Shown one piece after another: positions 1 to 9,218 of a DNA stretch of 64,000 nucleotides. This DNA comes from Alistipes sp. dk3624 (GTDB taxonomy: Bacteria > Bacteroidota > Bacteroidia > Bacteroidales > Rikenellaceae), in contig NZ_CP045651.1 in assembly GCF_009557455.1 (NCBI RefSeq), forward strand, positions 620,001-684,000, read 5' to 3'. The notes beneath the pieces are model-generated. The model made no database searches and was not told the DNA's origin. It worked only from the letters and a program-made list of their open reading frames with translations. A program made the translations under genes and the position numbers. Each line of letters opens with the position of its first letter. Position 1 is the first letter of the stretch.

Positions 1-208
1 GATCGTAAAAATAAACGTCGCCGCGGGCGACCGGGTAACCGACGGAGATACCCTGATCGTATTCGAAGCGATGAAAATGCAAAGCAACCTGAAGGTAGTC
101 GGCGATTGCACCGTCCGCGAAGTGCTGGTCTGCGAAGGTGATCCGGTCGCTACGGGCCAACCGCTGATAAAACTCGATATTTTAACCAACGACCAAAACA
201 ATGAATAA
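1..208 (+). CDS. Biotin carboxyl carrier protein, C-terminal part
   Basis: This is the 3' end of a gene entering from outside the window; its frame is read from base 2. The visible 68 residues form a biotinyl domain with the attachment motif EAMKMQ, whose lysine is biotinylated, followed by the second half of the barrel ending in PLIKLDIL. Such small carrier proteins hand carboxyl-biotin to a carboxyltransferase. The stop codon (206-208) overlaps the ATG of the carboxyltransferase at 201, which indicates translational coupling within one acyl-CoA carboxylase/decarboxylase operon. The upstream biotin carboxylase or membrane subunit is not visible, so carboxylase versus sodium-pumping decarboxylase cannot be decided from this fragment. 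Confidence 0.93.
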   Translation, partial: IVKINVAAGDRVTDGDTLIVFEAMKMQSNLKVVGDCTVREVLVCEGDPVATGQPLIKLDILTNDQNNE

Positions 209-1733
209 CGATAAGATCCTAAAAGATTTCCTCGCGAAAGACAAAGCCGCTGAACTCGGCGGCGGAACCCGAAAAATCGAAAAACAACATCAGGCCGGCC
301 GAATGACCGCCCGCGAACGCATTGAGACGCTGCTCGACAAGGGCACCTTCGTGGAATTCGATAAATTCGTCACGCACCGCTGCACGAACTACCACATGCA
401 GCAGGAGAAAATTCCGGGCGACGGGATCGTCTCCGGATACGGCAAGGTCGACGGGCGTCCGGTGTACGTCTACGCCTACGACTTCACGGTCTTCGGTGGA
501 TCGCTGAGCCTCACCAACGCCGGCAAGATCGTAAAAGTGCAGACGATGGCCCTCAAGAACGGGGCACCGATCATCGCGCTGAACGATTCCGGGGGCGCGC
601 GCATTCAGGAGGGCGTCGACAGCCTGACCGGTTATGCCAACATTTTTTTCCAGAATACGATTGCATCGGGCGTCATCCCTCAGATCTCAGCGATCCTGGG
701 CCCTTGCGCCGGAGGCGCATGTTACTCGCCGGCGCTGACCGACTTTATTTTCATGGTGAACGAAAAAAGCCACATGTTCGTCACGGGCCCCGACGTAGTG
801 AAAGCCGTCACCCATGAAGAAGTTTCCAAGGAAGAACTCGGGGGCGCTTACACACACAACAGCAAAAGCGGCGTAGCGCACTTCCTGGGTAACTCAGAAG
901 AAGAAGTGCTGATGGGCATCCGCGAGTTACTGAGTTTCCTGCCGTCCAATAACCTCGAAGACGCGCCGGCACGACCGGCCGTGGACGATGTCCGTCGGGA
1001 AGACGAACGCCTGACGGATCTGATCCCTTCCGACCCCAACGTACCTTACGACGTGAAAGAACTGATCGAATCGGTGGCCGACGACAACTATTTCTACGAA
1101 ATCATGCCGCATTTCGCCAAGAACGTGGTGATCGGCTTCGTCCGCATGGGCGGGCGTACGGCGGGAATCGTAGCCAACCAGCCGGCATTTCTGGCCGGGG
1201 TGCTCGATATCGACGCATCGGACAAGGCGGCCCGGTTCATCCGTTTTTGCGACTGTTTCAATATCCCGATCATCACGCTGGAAGACGTCCCCGGGTTCCT
1301 TCCCGGCTGTACGCAGGAACACAACGGCATCATCCGCCACGGAGCGAAAATCGTTTACGCCTACATCGAAGCCACCGTGCCGAAAATCACGCTCATTCTT
1401 CGCAAAGCTTATGGCGGAGCCTACATCGTCATGTCGAGCAAACAGACCGGTTCGGACGTGAACCTCGCCTACCCGATGGCCGAAATTGCCGTCATGGGTG
1501 CGCAGGGAGCGATCAACATTCTCTACCGCAACGCGGACGACGACCGGAAAGCGAAAGAGCTCGAAGAATATGCCGCGAATTTCGCCAATCCGTATCAGGC
1601 TGCCGAGAAAGGATATATAGACGAAATCATCCTTCCCCGCCAGACCCGTTTCAAACTGATCCAGGCCCTGGAAATGACCCAGAGCAAACTGAGAACCAAT
1701 CCGCATAAAAAGCACGGCAACATGCCATTGTAG
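201..1733 (+). CDS. mmdA: Acyl-CoA carboxyltransferase (MmdA/PccB family)
   Basis: This 510-residue protein has the normal length for the carboxyltransferase subunit of propionyl-CoA carboxylase or methylmalonyl-CoA decarboxylase. It has two crotonase-fold halves. The N half carries SGGARIQEGVDSL and the oxyanion-loop segment GPCAGGACYSPALTDF; the C half carries the CoA-site segment AYGGAYIVMSSK and AYPMAEIAVMGAQGA. The enzyme moves a carboxyl group between biotin and propionyl-CoA/methylmalonyl-CoA in the cytoplasm, a step of the succinate-propionate pathway common in gut Bacteroidota. The start at 201 overlaps the biotin carrier gene by 8 bases. MmdA and PccB are not separable from this sequence alone, so the symbol is the usual one for the phylum, not proof of decarboxylase function. 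Confidence 0.93.
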   Translation: MNNDKILKDFLAKDKAAELGGGTRKIEKQHQAGRMTARERIETLLDKGTFVEFDKFVTHRCTNYHMQQEKIPGDGIVSGYGKVDGRPVYVYAYDFTVFGGSLSLTNAGKIVKVQTMALKNGAPIIALNDSGGARIQEGVDSLTGYANIFFQNTIASGVIPQISAILGPCAGGACYSPALTDFIFMVNEKSHMFVTGPDVVKAVTHEEVSKEELGGAYTHNSKSGVAHFLGNSEEEVLMGIRELLSFLPSNNLEDAPARPAVDDVRREDERLTDLIPSDPNVPYDVKELIESVADDNYFYEIMPHFAKNVVIGFVRMGGRTAGIVANQPAFLAGVLDIDASDKAARFIRFCDCFNIPIITLEDVPGFLPGCTQEHNGIIRHGAKIVYAYIEATVPKITLILRKAYGGAYIVMSSKQTGSDVNLAYPMAEIAVMGAQGAINILYRNADDDRKAKELEEYAANFANPYQAAEKGYIDEIILPRQTRFKLIQALEMTQSKLRTNPHKKHGNMPL

Positions 1734-1747
1734 TTGCCAAAAGCCGA

Positions 1748-2494
1748 ATGAACGGGAAAACAGACCACCCCGACAGAATACTTTCGGAAACACGTAACGG
1801 AGACTCCTGTCCGTTCGAAGACCGGAGTGAACCCGCGCACGGACATGTTTCGTCCCCCGCGGACCGCGACAACGAGGCCCTGGCTTCGGAAGAACAGGCG
1901 AAGCTGACGCCCGGTACAGTCGTCGAAATTTTAAAGCAGGGCAACAGGGATTTTGCCGGTGGAGCCCTAACGGTACGGAACAATACGAAAAGGATACGGG
2001 AAGCCGCCTTGTGGCAATATCCCAAAGCGGTTATCCTTTCCTGTATCGATTCCCGGATTCCGGTGGAAGACGTATTCCATCGCGGTATCGGAGAGCTGTT
2101 CGTGGTGCGGATTGCCGGCAATTATGTCAATGCGGATGTGTTGGGCTGCCTCGAATTCGCCTGCAAGGTATCGGGCGCGAAATTGATCGTCGTATTGGGT
2201 CACGAACACTGTGGCGCCATAAAATCGGTCATCGACCATGTCCAGCTCGGTCATGTCACCGCCATGTTGTCGAACCTGCAACCCGCCGTAGCCCGCGCCA
2301 ACGAAACATTCCGGGGAGAAAAAAATGCATCCAATCCGGAGTATGTAAAAGAAGTGTGTATTCGCAATATACAACATGCGGTTCGAGGAATCCGCTCGGG
2401 AAGCGATATTCTGAAAAAAATGGAAGACAAAGGAGAAATCGGAATCGTCGGCGCCATCTACCACATGAAAACGGGAGCCGTTACTTTTTTATGA
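1748..2494 (+). CDS. Beta-class carbonic anhydrase
   Basis: This 248-residue protein interconverts CO2 and bicarbonate. The zinc-site motifs are complete: CIDSR (C99, D101, R103) and GHEHCGA (H152, C155). The catalytic domain begins near residue 53 (LTPGTVVEILKQGNRDF), so there is an unusual hydrophilic extension of about 50 residues with no signal peptide character; the true start could be later, though I see no better ATG before the domain. It lies 14 bases after the carboxyltransferase gene on the same strand. The link is plausible because carboxylases consume bicarbonate, but co-transcription is inferred from spacing only. Confidence 0.9.
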   Translation: MNGKTDHPDRILSETRNGDSCPFEDRSEPAHGHVSSPADRDNEALASEEQAKLTPGTVVEILKQGNRDFAGGALTVRNNTKRIREAALWQYPKAVILSCIDSRIPVEDVFHRGIGELFVVRIAGNYVNADVLGCLEFACKVSGAKLIVVLGHEHCGAIKSVIDHVQLGHVTAMLSNLQPAVARANETFRGEKNASNPEYVKEVCIRNIQHAVRGIRSGSDILKKMEDKGEIGIVGAIYHMKTGAVTFL

Positions 2495-2603
2495 GATGTT
2501 GCGCCCGCGTGTTTATCGAACGTTTATCGCAGGAGCCTGTCGTCAACACATGCCGTACAGGCAACCCCGTCCGGGATTATCCGTTCCCTTTCCGTATCCG
2601 TAA

Positions 2604-2990
2604 AAAACGGACCGCGTTACCGACGTCCTCGACCTGCTGCCGAACAGCAACATGACCCTGTGCGGCGATTCGCTCTACGTTTACAGCACCGAATGGAGCT
2701 GGATCACCAACAAAAACACGATCACCTACGCCATCGTCGATACGAAAACCAAGCGGGTCGTTTCGCGCAATTTCATCCGGGACGGAACGGACAAAACGAT
2801 TCAGATCCCTTACGGCGTAGCCGTCAATCTCGACACGCGGGAGATATTCGTAACCGATGCGAAAGATTACGTGACGCCCGGCACGCCGAATTGTTTCGAT
2901 CCGGACGGAAAAAAGAAATGGTCCGTCACGACCGACGATATCCCCGCGCACATCGCATTCACCTACCAAAAATTACGGCCGCTCGAATAA
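2604..2990 (+). pseudogene. Truncated DUF5074/YncE-like beta-propeller protein remnant
   Basis: An open frame follows an in-frame TAA at 2601-2603 and reads about 128 residues, with no start codon before the ATG at 2652. The segments CGDSLYVYSTEWSW, YGVAVNLDTREIFVTDAKDY, CFDPDGKKKWSV and the ending DIPAHIAFTYQ look like the last blades of the Bacteroidota surface beta-propeller family that carries a DUF5074-like domain. The usual N-terminal signal sequence and earlier blades are missing: bases 2495-2600 show no related coding sequence in any plus-strand frame. I read it as a decayed 3' end left by a deletion. A short functional gene starting at 2652 (112 residues) is possible but unlikely. 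Bases 2991-3168 hold only weak dyads. Confidence 0.65.
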
Positions 2991-3168
2991 TCGCGCAACG
3001 ATTGCGACCGGTGAAGCAATCGCGGGCACACCCGCCCGATCGGAAAACCCGCCAGCGATCGAACGGGCGGAACAGGAAAAGATTTTTGCAGACCGAATAG
3101 TATTTTTCCTTTTTTTTAACGATCTTAGTCGTCTGACTTTACAAACCAACCGACTAACCGATCCGAAC

Positions 3169-6100
3169 ATGAACAGACTAAGCCCCAAACGGCGGTTGCT
3201 GTATGCCGCTTTTTTACTGTTTCCTTTTGCTTCCCTGACAGCGCAAGTACCTATCGTACCTCCGGCGGACGAGCTGAACAAGCCGTTCGGCGAAAGCGAC
3301 GAAGAGGCTTTCGCGTCCCCCCCGAAAGTTTTTTATCCGGAAACATGGTTCCATTACATCGGGGGCAACGTATCCCCGAAAGGAATTACCGCCGACCTGG
3401 AAGCGATCGCGGCGGCCGGCTTTTCTGGAATACAACTGTTCCACGGACAGTTCGGCGGCGTTTGGCCCGGCACGGAATCGCAGATCGCCTGCCTCAGTCC
3501 GTTGTGGGACGATGCCGTCCGGCATACCGCAGAGGAGTGCAAGCGGCTGGGACTGCGCTTTACGATGCAAGGATGTCCCGGCTGGGCGATGGCGGGCGGC
3601 CCGTGGATCAAACCGGAACAGGCGATGCGCCATCTGGCATGGAGCCGGACGGACGCCACGTCCGGGGCCAGCAACGTAACGCTGCCCGTCCCGCAGCCGA
3701 GCGAAGAGGAGTGGCGGGATTACCGCGATGTGGCGGTCATCGCTTTCCCGACCCCGACGGACGACACCGGGAAACCGCTGGAACCGGAGGACGTCCGGAG
3801 CAACCGAGCTGGCGACTGGAAAAAATTCATAAAAGGAGAAGCCGACGCTCCGATGCAACTTTCGCCGGCGGGGGAAAACGATCCCAACTGGGTGGAAATC
3901 ACATTCCCCGAAGAAACGGTCGTTCGGACGGTCGAATTCCCGTCGGTCAACAGCCTGACCCATGCCTGGTGTTACGAACCGGGAGTCGAACTGACCGTAC
4001 AGGCGATCCTGCCGTCCGGCAGCGCCGAGGATATTCTGCACACTTACCTACCGCAGGGTAGCTGGCAGGACGACCGTCCCGTCTCGCTGGCCTGCACGGA
4101 AACGGAAGGAGTCCGGAAATACCGGATCGTTATCAGGAACGAACACGACATGACCCTGCAATCCCTCCGGCTGTTTTCGGCGGCCCGTAAGAACAACTGG
4201 GAATCGGAAGCCGGCTGGACGCTCCGCAGCATCGAGCGGAACGGACAATCGGCCGAACAATCTCCCGACACGTACGTGAAAATGTCCCGGATCATCGACC
4301 TGTCCGACAAACTGAACGAAGACGGCTCCCTCGATTGGAAAGCGCCCGAAGGAAAATGGACCGTCCTGCGGATCGGTCACGTAAATACCGGCATGAAGAA
4401 CGGCCCCGCCCCGGCGGAAGGCACCGGATGGGAGTGCGACAAACTATCGACGGCCGGTTCCGACGCGCAGTTCGACGGATATATCGGCCGGCTCGCCAAA
4501 TCCGGCGGCCCCCTGGCCGGAGGACTGCTCAACGGCGTGTTGTTCGACAGTTGGGAATGCAAAACCCAGACATGGACGCCGGAAATGGAAAAAGAATTCG
4601 TCGAACGCACGGGCTACGGCCTGCGAAAATGGATCCCGGCCCTGTTCGGTTACGTGATCGACACCCCGGAAGAGACCGCGCGCTTTCTGAACGACTGGCG
4701 GAGGGTCGTCGGCAACCTCTTCGCCGAAAACTTCTTCGGCAACATGGCGCGACGGGCCCGGGAACAAGGCCTGTCGATCTCGTACGAAACCGCCGCCGGC
4801 GATATTTTCCCGGCGGACATCCTCGAATATTACAAATATGCGGACGTCCCGATGTGCGAGTTCTGGCAACCGTTTTCCGAAGGGTACGTAGGCTCGCTGA
4901 ACTTCAAGCCGATCAAACCGACGGCGTCGGCAGCCCGCCTGTACGGCAAACCTCGCGTCGCGGCGGAATCCTTCACCTCGTTCGCCCATACGTGGGACGA
5001 GCATTTCCAGATGCTCAAAGAAGTTGCGAACGTCAATACGACGGAAGGGGTCACCCACCTGATTTTCCACACTTACACCCACAATCCGCAGGTCGGCTTC
5101 CCGCCTCCCGGCACCTCTTTCTCCGGAGCGGGGATCGGAACGCCTTTCCTACGGGGACAGACCTGGTGGAAATACATGCCCGAATTTACGACTTACCTGG
5201 CGCGCTGCGGCTACCTGCTCGAACGGGGAAAACCCGTCTCCGACATCCTGTGGTACCTCGGAGACGAGATCGACCACAAGCCCGACCAGGAGATCCCCTT
5301 CCCGGCGGGATTCAAATACGACTACTGCAACACCGACATCCTGCTGAACCGCCTGAAGGTCGATAACGGCCGGATCGTTACGCCCGAGGGAATCGGATAC
5401 CGCGTCCTGTGGCTGCCCGAAACCACCCGGATGCTGCCCGAGACCGCCGAAAAGCTGTATGCGCTCATAAACGACGGAGCGACCGTCATCGGAAACGCCC
5501 CGCAGGGTCCGGCCACGTTGATCGGCGGAAAAAAAGCCCGAAAACGGCTGGATACGGCCGCAGCGAAAATCTGGGGCAACTCCGCTCCCGGCATCCGCAA
5601 CGTGGGAAAAGGCCGGATCGTCGCCGGCATATCGCTGGACGACGCGCTGAAACGACTGGCGATCGAACCGGACGTAAATGCGCCGGAAGTCCTGTGGCTG
5701 CACCGGACGACCGACCGGGCCGACTGGTATTACGTCTGCGCGCCCAAAGGAAAAGGTTTCCGGGGGACGGTGGACTTCCGGTGTAGCGGAAGGGTACAAC
5801 TGTGGGATCCGGTAAGCGGAACCGTCCGCGACGTACCCGCCGAGCCGAAAGACGACCGGACGCGCGTCGGCATCGACCTGCCCGCGGCGGGCTCCTGCTT
5901 CGTCGTCTTCCGAAAGGACGGTTCGAAGGCTCCCCGGATCGAAGCGCCAGAAGTCGTATCGACCCAAACCCTGACCGCCCCGTGGGAACTCAAATTCCCG
6001 GAAGGCTGGGGAGCGCCGGTTTCGGTCGAACTGGTCGATCTGAAACCGTGGAAAGACCTGGATATTTCCCCCGAGGGCAAAGCCTTCTCCGGAACGGCCG

Positions 6101-6438
6101 AATACAACTCCGCGTTCGAAATCGGGCCGGTGAAAAAAGACCGGCATTACATCCTCGACCTGGGAGACGTGGAGCGCATCGCCGAAGTCTATGTCAACGG
6201 AGAGTTCGTCCGCACGCTCTGGACGCCGCCTTACAGCCTGGATATAACGGACCGCGTCCGGGATGGTAAAAATTCGATCACGGTAAAGGTGACCAACACC
6301 TGGTTCAACCGGCTGGTATACGACGCCGCCCGGCCGGAGAGCGACCGCAAAACCTGGGTGCTGAAATGGCCGGATAAAAACGCTCCGCTCAAAGAGAGCG
6401 GCTTGCTGGGCCCCGTGTCGATCCGCACCATGCAATAG
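3169..6438 (+). CDS. Secreted GH106-type alpha-L-rhamnosidase
   Basis: This 1089-residue protein starts with a clear signal peptide (RRLLYAAFLLFPFASLTAQ, cleavage near residue 26), so it is exported to the periplasm or cell surface. The catalytic barrel begins with WFHYIGGNVSPKGITADLE and AGFSGIQLFHGQFGG, typical of the large GH106 family that removes terminal L-rhamnose from pectic glycans. A C-terminal jelly-roll domain (about residues 940-1080) carries YVNGEFVRTLWTPPYSLDIT, the galactose-binding-like module usual for the family. Length fits the family. It is a single gene, followed by two hairpins that end it against the convergent GH3 gene. GH106-related enzymes of other specificity exist, so the substrate is inferred. 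Confidence 0.85.
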   Translation: MNRLSPKRRLLYAAFLLFPFASLTAQVPIVPPADELNKPFGESDEEAFASPPKVFYPETWFHYIGGNVSPKGITADLEAIAAAGFSGIQLFHGQFGGVWPGTESQIACLSPLWDDAVRHTAEECKRLGLRFTMQGCPGWAMAGGPWIKPEQAMRHLAWSRTDATSGASNVTLPVPQPSEEEWRDYRDVAVIAFPTPTDDTGKPLEPEDVRSNRAGDWKKFIKGEADAPMQLSPAGENDPNWVEITFPEETVVRTVEFPSVNSLTHAWCYEPGVELTVQAILPSGSAEDILHTYLPQGSWQDDRPVSLACTETEGVRKYRIVIRNEHDMTLQSLRLFSAARKNNWESEAGWTLRSIERNGQSAEQSPDTYVKMSRIIDLSDKLNEDGSLDWKAPEGKWTVLRIGHVNTGMKNGPAPAEGTGWECDKLSTAGSDAQFDGYIGRLAKSGGPLAGGLLNGVLFDSWECKTQTWTPEMEKEFVERTGYGLRKWIPALFGYVIDTPEETARFLNDWRRVVGNLFAENFFGNMARRAREQGLSISYETAAGDIFPADILEYYKYADVPMCEFWQPFSEGYVGSLNFKPIKPTASAARLYGKPRVAAESFTSFAHTWDEHFQMLKEVANVNTTEGVTHLIFHTYTHNPQVGFPPPGTSFSGAGIGTPFLRGQTWWKYMPEFTTYLARCGYLLERGKPVSDILWYLGDEIDHKPDQEIPFPAGFKYDYCNTDILLNRLKVDNGRIVTPEGIGYRVLWLPETTRMLPETAEKLYALINDGATVIGNAPQGPATLIGGKKARKRLDTAAAKIWGNSAPGIRNVGKGRIVAGISLDDALKRLAIEPDVNAPEVLWLHRTTDRADWYYVCAPKGKGFRGTVDFRCSGRVQLWDPVSGTVRDVPAEPKDDRTRVGIDLPAAGSCFVVFRKDGSKAPRIEAPEVVSTQTLTAPWELKFPEGWGAPVSVELVDLKPWKDLDISPEGKAFSGTAEYNSAFEIGPVKKDRHYILDLGDVERIAEVYVNGEFVRTLWTPPYSLDITDRVRDGKNSITVKVTNTWFNRLVYDAARPESDRKTWVLKWPDKNAPLKESGLLGPVSIRTMQ

Positions 6439-6454
6439 ATCCGGATGCGTAAAC

Positions 6455-6530
6455 GCGACAAACCATCGCAGATTCCGATGGTCTGTCGCTTCCAGAACGA
6501 AGGCCGGCGTCCCGATGGACGCCGGCCTTC
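6455..6530. terminator. Two-hairpin bidirectional terminator region
   Basis: Between the convergent GH106 and GH3 genes lie two stems. The first (6455-6489) pairs GCGACA and ACCATCG with CGATGGT and TGTCGC, with one mismatch. The second (6499-6530) is a perfect 14-bp stem with loop CGAT. There is no long T run, so termination strength is uncertain, but the position suits a shared terminator. Confidence 0.6.
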
Positions 6531-6551
6531 GTCATAACCGTTTCGGAAAGA

Positions 6552-9113
6552 TCAGAAACGCACCTTCGCGCTCCGGCGGATATCCCGCGAGGAGTGACCG
6601 GCTTCGATCGTAAACTCGTCCGAATCGCGCACCCAGGCGCGGCGATCGGGATTCCAGTACGAGAAAGCGTCCTTATCGAGCGTAAAAGTCACTTCGCGGC
6701 TTTCGCCGGGCTTGAGGAAGACCTTGTCGAAGGCTTTCAGTTCGTGAACAGGACGCGTATAGCGGCAGTTTTTCTGTCCCACATAAATCTGAACCACTTC
6801 GGCCCCGTCGCGCGAACCGGTATTTTTCACATGCAACGTCACGACGCAGTTATCCCCGTCTTTTTTCACTTTCATCTTCGAATAATCGAAAGTCGTATAA
6901 CTCAATCCGTAACCGAATTCGTACCGGGGCGTCACCCGTTTCGTATCGAAGTAACGGTAGCCGACCATCAGGCTGTCTTCGTAATTGACGTTGTCCACGT
7001 CCTGCGTCGCCAGTTCGTAAACCGGGGAATCCTCCAGCCGCTCCGGCCAACTGAACGTAAGCCGACCTGAAGGATCGGCGTCGCCGAAAAGGATATCGGC
7101 CATCGCGGTTCCCCCTTCCATACCGGGGAAAAACATATCCAGCACCGCCGGCACGCGGTCGATCCACGGCAGGTCGATCGGAGCCCCGTGCATCAGCACG
7201 ACGATCGTCTTGCCGTTGATCGCCGAAACCTGACGGATCAGTTCGGTCTGCCCCTGCGGGAACTGCATCGACGTCCGGTCGCGCCCTTCGCAATCGAGGT
7301 TGTGGTCGGTGCCCCCTACGAAAACGATCGCATCGGCATCGGCCAACTGCTCTCTATACGGGGCGATCTGCCCGGCAATGATATCGGCATCGCTCGGCAT
7401 GGCCCATTCCAAGCGCAGCGAAGGATTGTCTTTGGCCCAATAATTCATCTCCGTAGCGTTTTTTCGACCGTCGGGCGACTGCGAATAGTCGATCCGGACG
7501 TCGTAGGTCTTGCCCGCCTCGAAAAAGAACATCGCCGTATTGCGCTGCGGGACGCCCGCTTCTGCGTTGCGTACCGCCTGGGCCCCCATATCGCTGACCC
7601 ACAGTTCGGCATGGTCGTCGGTAATCAAGCGCAGGGTATAGTTTCCGGTAACGGGAGCTTTGAGCTTACCTTCGACGGTAGCATGCACGTATCCGGGCTC
7701 GATTTTTCCCGGGACGGGCGATGCGTTGAACCAGGTGAAATCGACGACCGGCTCGATACGTTCCTGCTGCACGTCGCCGCTGCCCTGTTTGCGGTAAACG
7801 GCCGTAACGCCGTTGCGTCCGTCCTTGCCGACCCAGCACTCGTTCGGGATCGGCTGGAATTCCGAATCCCCGGTCAGCGGCAGGTAGGCCAAGTCGGCCT
7901 TGCCGGCCAGTTTGGCTTCCAGACCCTTGAGCGGCGTAGTCTCGTACACGGCCTGAGCGCCCGAACTTCCGCCGAGTCCCAGCACGCAGAAACGCTGGGC
8001 GCAATTGGGACCGATCAGCACGACCTTCTTCGTCTTGTCGATATCGAGCGGCAGCAAACCGCCGTCGTTTTTCAGCAGCACCATACTCTCTGCGGCAGCC
8101 CGGCGGGCCACCTGCTGATTCTCCGGCGTATTGAGCGCAGCGCCCGCCTTCATATCCTTGTGATCGAGCATACCGGTTTTCCACTTCACCCAAAGGATGC
8201 GGCGCACCATCTCGTCGAGCACCGACTGCGGCACATCGCCGCGGGCTACGGCGTCCATCAACGGTTTTCCGAATTTGATCGTTTCGAAATCGCCCCACGG
8301 CATATCGATATCCAGTCCGGCCAGAGCCGCTTTCTCGGTAGAACGGGAGTGGCAGAAATCGGTAAGCACCAGTCCCTTGAAACCCCATTCGCCCTTCAGC
8401 ACATCGTTGAGCAGCCACCTGCTGTCGCTGCACAGGTCGCCGTTCAGTCCGTTGGCCGCCGTCATGCACCCCCACGGGTCGCCCTCTTCGACCGCTATTT
8501 CGAAACCGCGCAGGTAAATTTCGCGCAGCGTCCGCTCGTCTACGTTGCTCATGTACCAATTGCGATTCAGGTCGCGGCCGTTCGCCGCGAAGTGCTTGAT
8601 GCAGGCCGAAACGCCTTCGCTCTGTATCCCGCGCACCTGTGCGGCGGCGAGCTTCCCGCTGAGGAAAGGATCTTCGGTCAGGTATTCGAAAAAGCGCCCG
8701 CCCAGCGGATCGCGGTTGATGTTGAACGCAGGGCCGAATACCATGGATATGCCGTTGGCCCGGCTCTCGCTGCCGATCACGCATCCGGTCTCTTCGACCA
8801 GCGCGGGATTCCACGTAGCGGCCAACCCCAACCCGGACGGAAATACCGTCACCGCACCGGCGCGTATGCCCCGGGGACCGTCGGCCGCGTACATGGGCAG
8901 AATCCCCAGCCGCGGAACGCCCGGCAGCACCACCTCGCCGAACTTGTCTCCGCCGAAACACAACCGCACCTTCTCTTCGGGCGTCATCCGCTCGATCGCA
9001 TTCTGAATCCGCTCCTCGATCGGAATGTTCGGATCGGCGATCACTTCCGGCTGGGCGGACAACGTCCCCCCGCAGCACAGCAGCAAGCCGATCCCGCATA
9101 ACAATTTCTTCAT
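6552..9113 (-). CDS. Secreted GH3 beta-glycosidase with PA14 domain
   Basis: This 853-residue protein begins with a signal peptide (MKKLLCGIGLLLCCGGTLSAQ). The GH3 N-terminal barrel is seen in MYAADGPRGIR, the CIKHFAANGRDLNR segment and the nucleophile motif GLVLTDFCHS (D252). The second GH3 domain is interrupted at about residues 430-590 by a PA14 module (PVTGNYTLRLITDDHAELWV), which in this family shapes the substrate pocket. A fibronectin III-like domain closes the protein (about 770-845). Beta-glucosidase, beta-xylosidase or related activity is expected. It is the last gene of the minus-strand xylose block, 105 bases after the symporter, which makes xylo- or xyloglucan oligosaccharides the best substrate guess. 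Activity cannot be fixed from sequence. Confidence 0.9.
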   Translation of the reverse strand: MKKLLCGIGLLLCCGGTLSAQPEVIADPNIPIEERIQNAIERMTPEEKVRLCFGGDKFGEVVLPGVPRLGILPMYAADGPRGIRAGAVTVFPSGLGLAATWNPALVEETGCVIGSESRANGISMVFGPAFNINRDPLGGRFFEYLTEDPFLSGKLAAAQVRGIQSEGVSACIKHFAANGRDLNRNWYMSNVDERTLREIYLRGFEIAVEEGDPWGCMTAANGLNGDLCSDSRWLLNDVLKGEWGFKGLVLTDFCHSRSTEKAALAGLDIDMPWGDFETIKFGKPLMDAVARGDVPQSVLDEMVRRILWVKWKTGMLDHKDMKAGAALNTPENQQVARRAAAESMVLLKNDGGLLPLDIDKTKKVVLIGPNCAQRFCVLGLGGSSGAQAVYETTPLKGLEAKLAGKADLAYLPLTGDSEFQPIPNECWVGKDGRNGVTAVYRKQGSGDVQQERIEPVVDFTWFNASPVPGKIEPGYVHATVEGKLKAPVTGNYTLRLITDDHAELWVSDMGAQAVRNAEAGVPQRNTAMFFFEAGKTYDVRIDYSQSPDGRKNATEMNYWAKDNPSLRLEWAMPSDADIIAGQIAPYREQLADADAIVFVGGTDHNLDCEGRDRTSMQFPQGQTELIRQVSAINGKTIVVLMHGAPIDLPWIDRVPAVLDMFFPGMEGGTAMADILFGDADPSGRLTFSWPERLEDSPVYELATQDVDNVNYEDSLMVGYRYFDTKRVTPRYEFGYGLSYTTFDYSKMKVKKDGDNCVVTLHVKNTGSRDGAEVVQIYVGQKNCRYTRPVHELKAFDKVFLKPGESREVTFTLDKDAFSYWNPDRRAWVRDSDEFTIEAGHSSRDIRRSAKVRF

Positions 9114-9218
9114 TTTCCGTATTTTATTTTAAACGACTTAATCTCCGTTTCGCCGGCTGTCCCCTCCGCCGCGATGAAACGGCATTGCTGCGGACAAGAC
9201 GTTCCGCCGGCAGAACGA

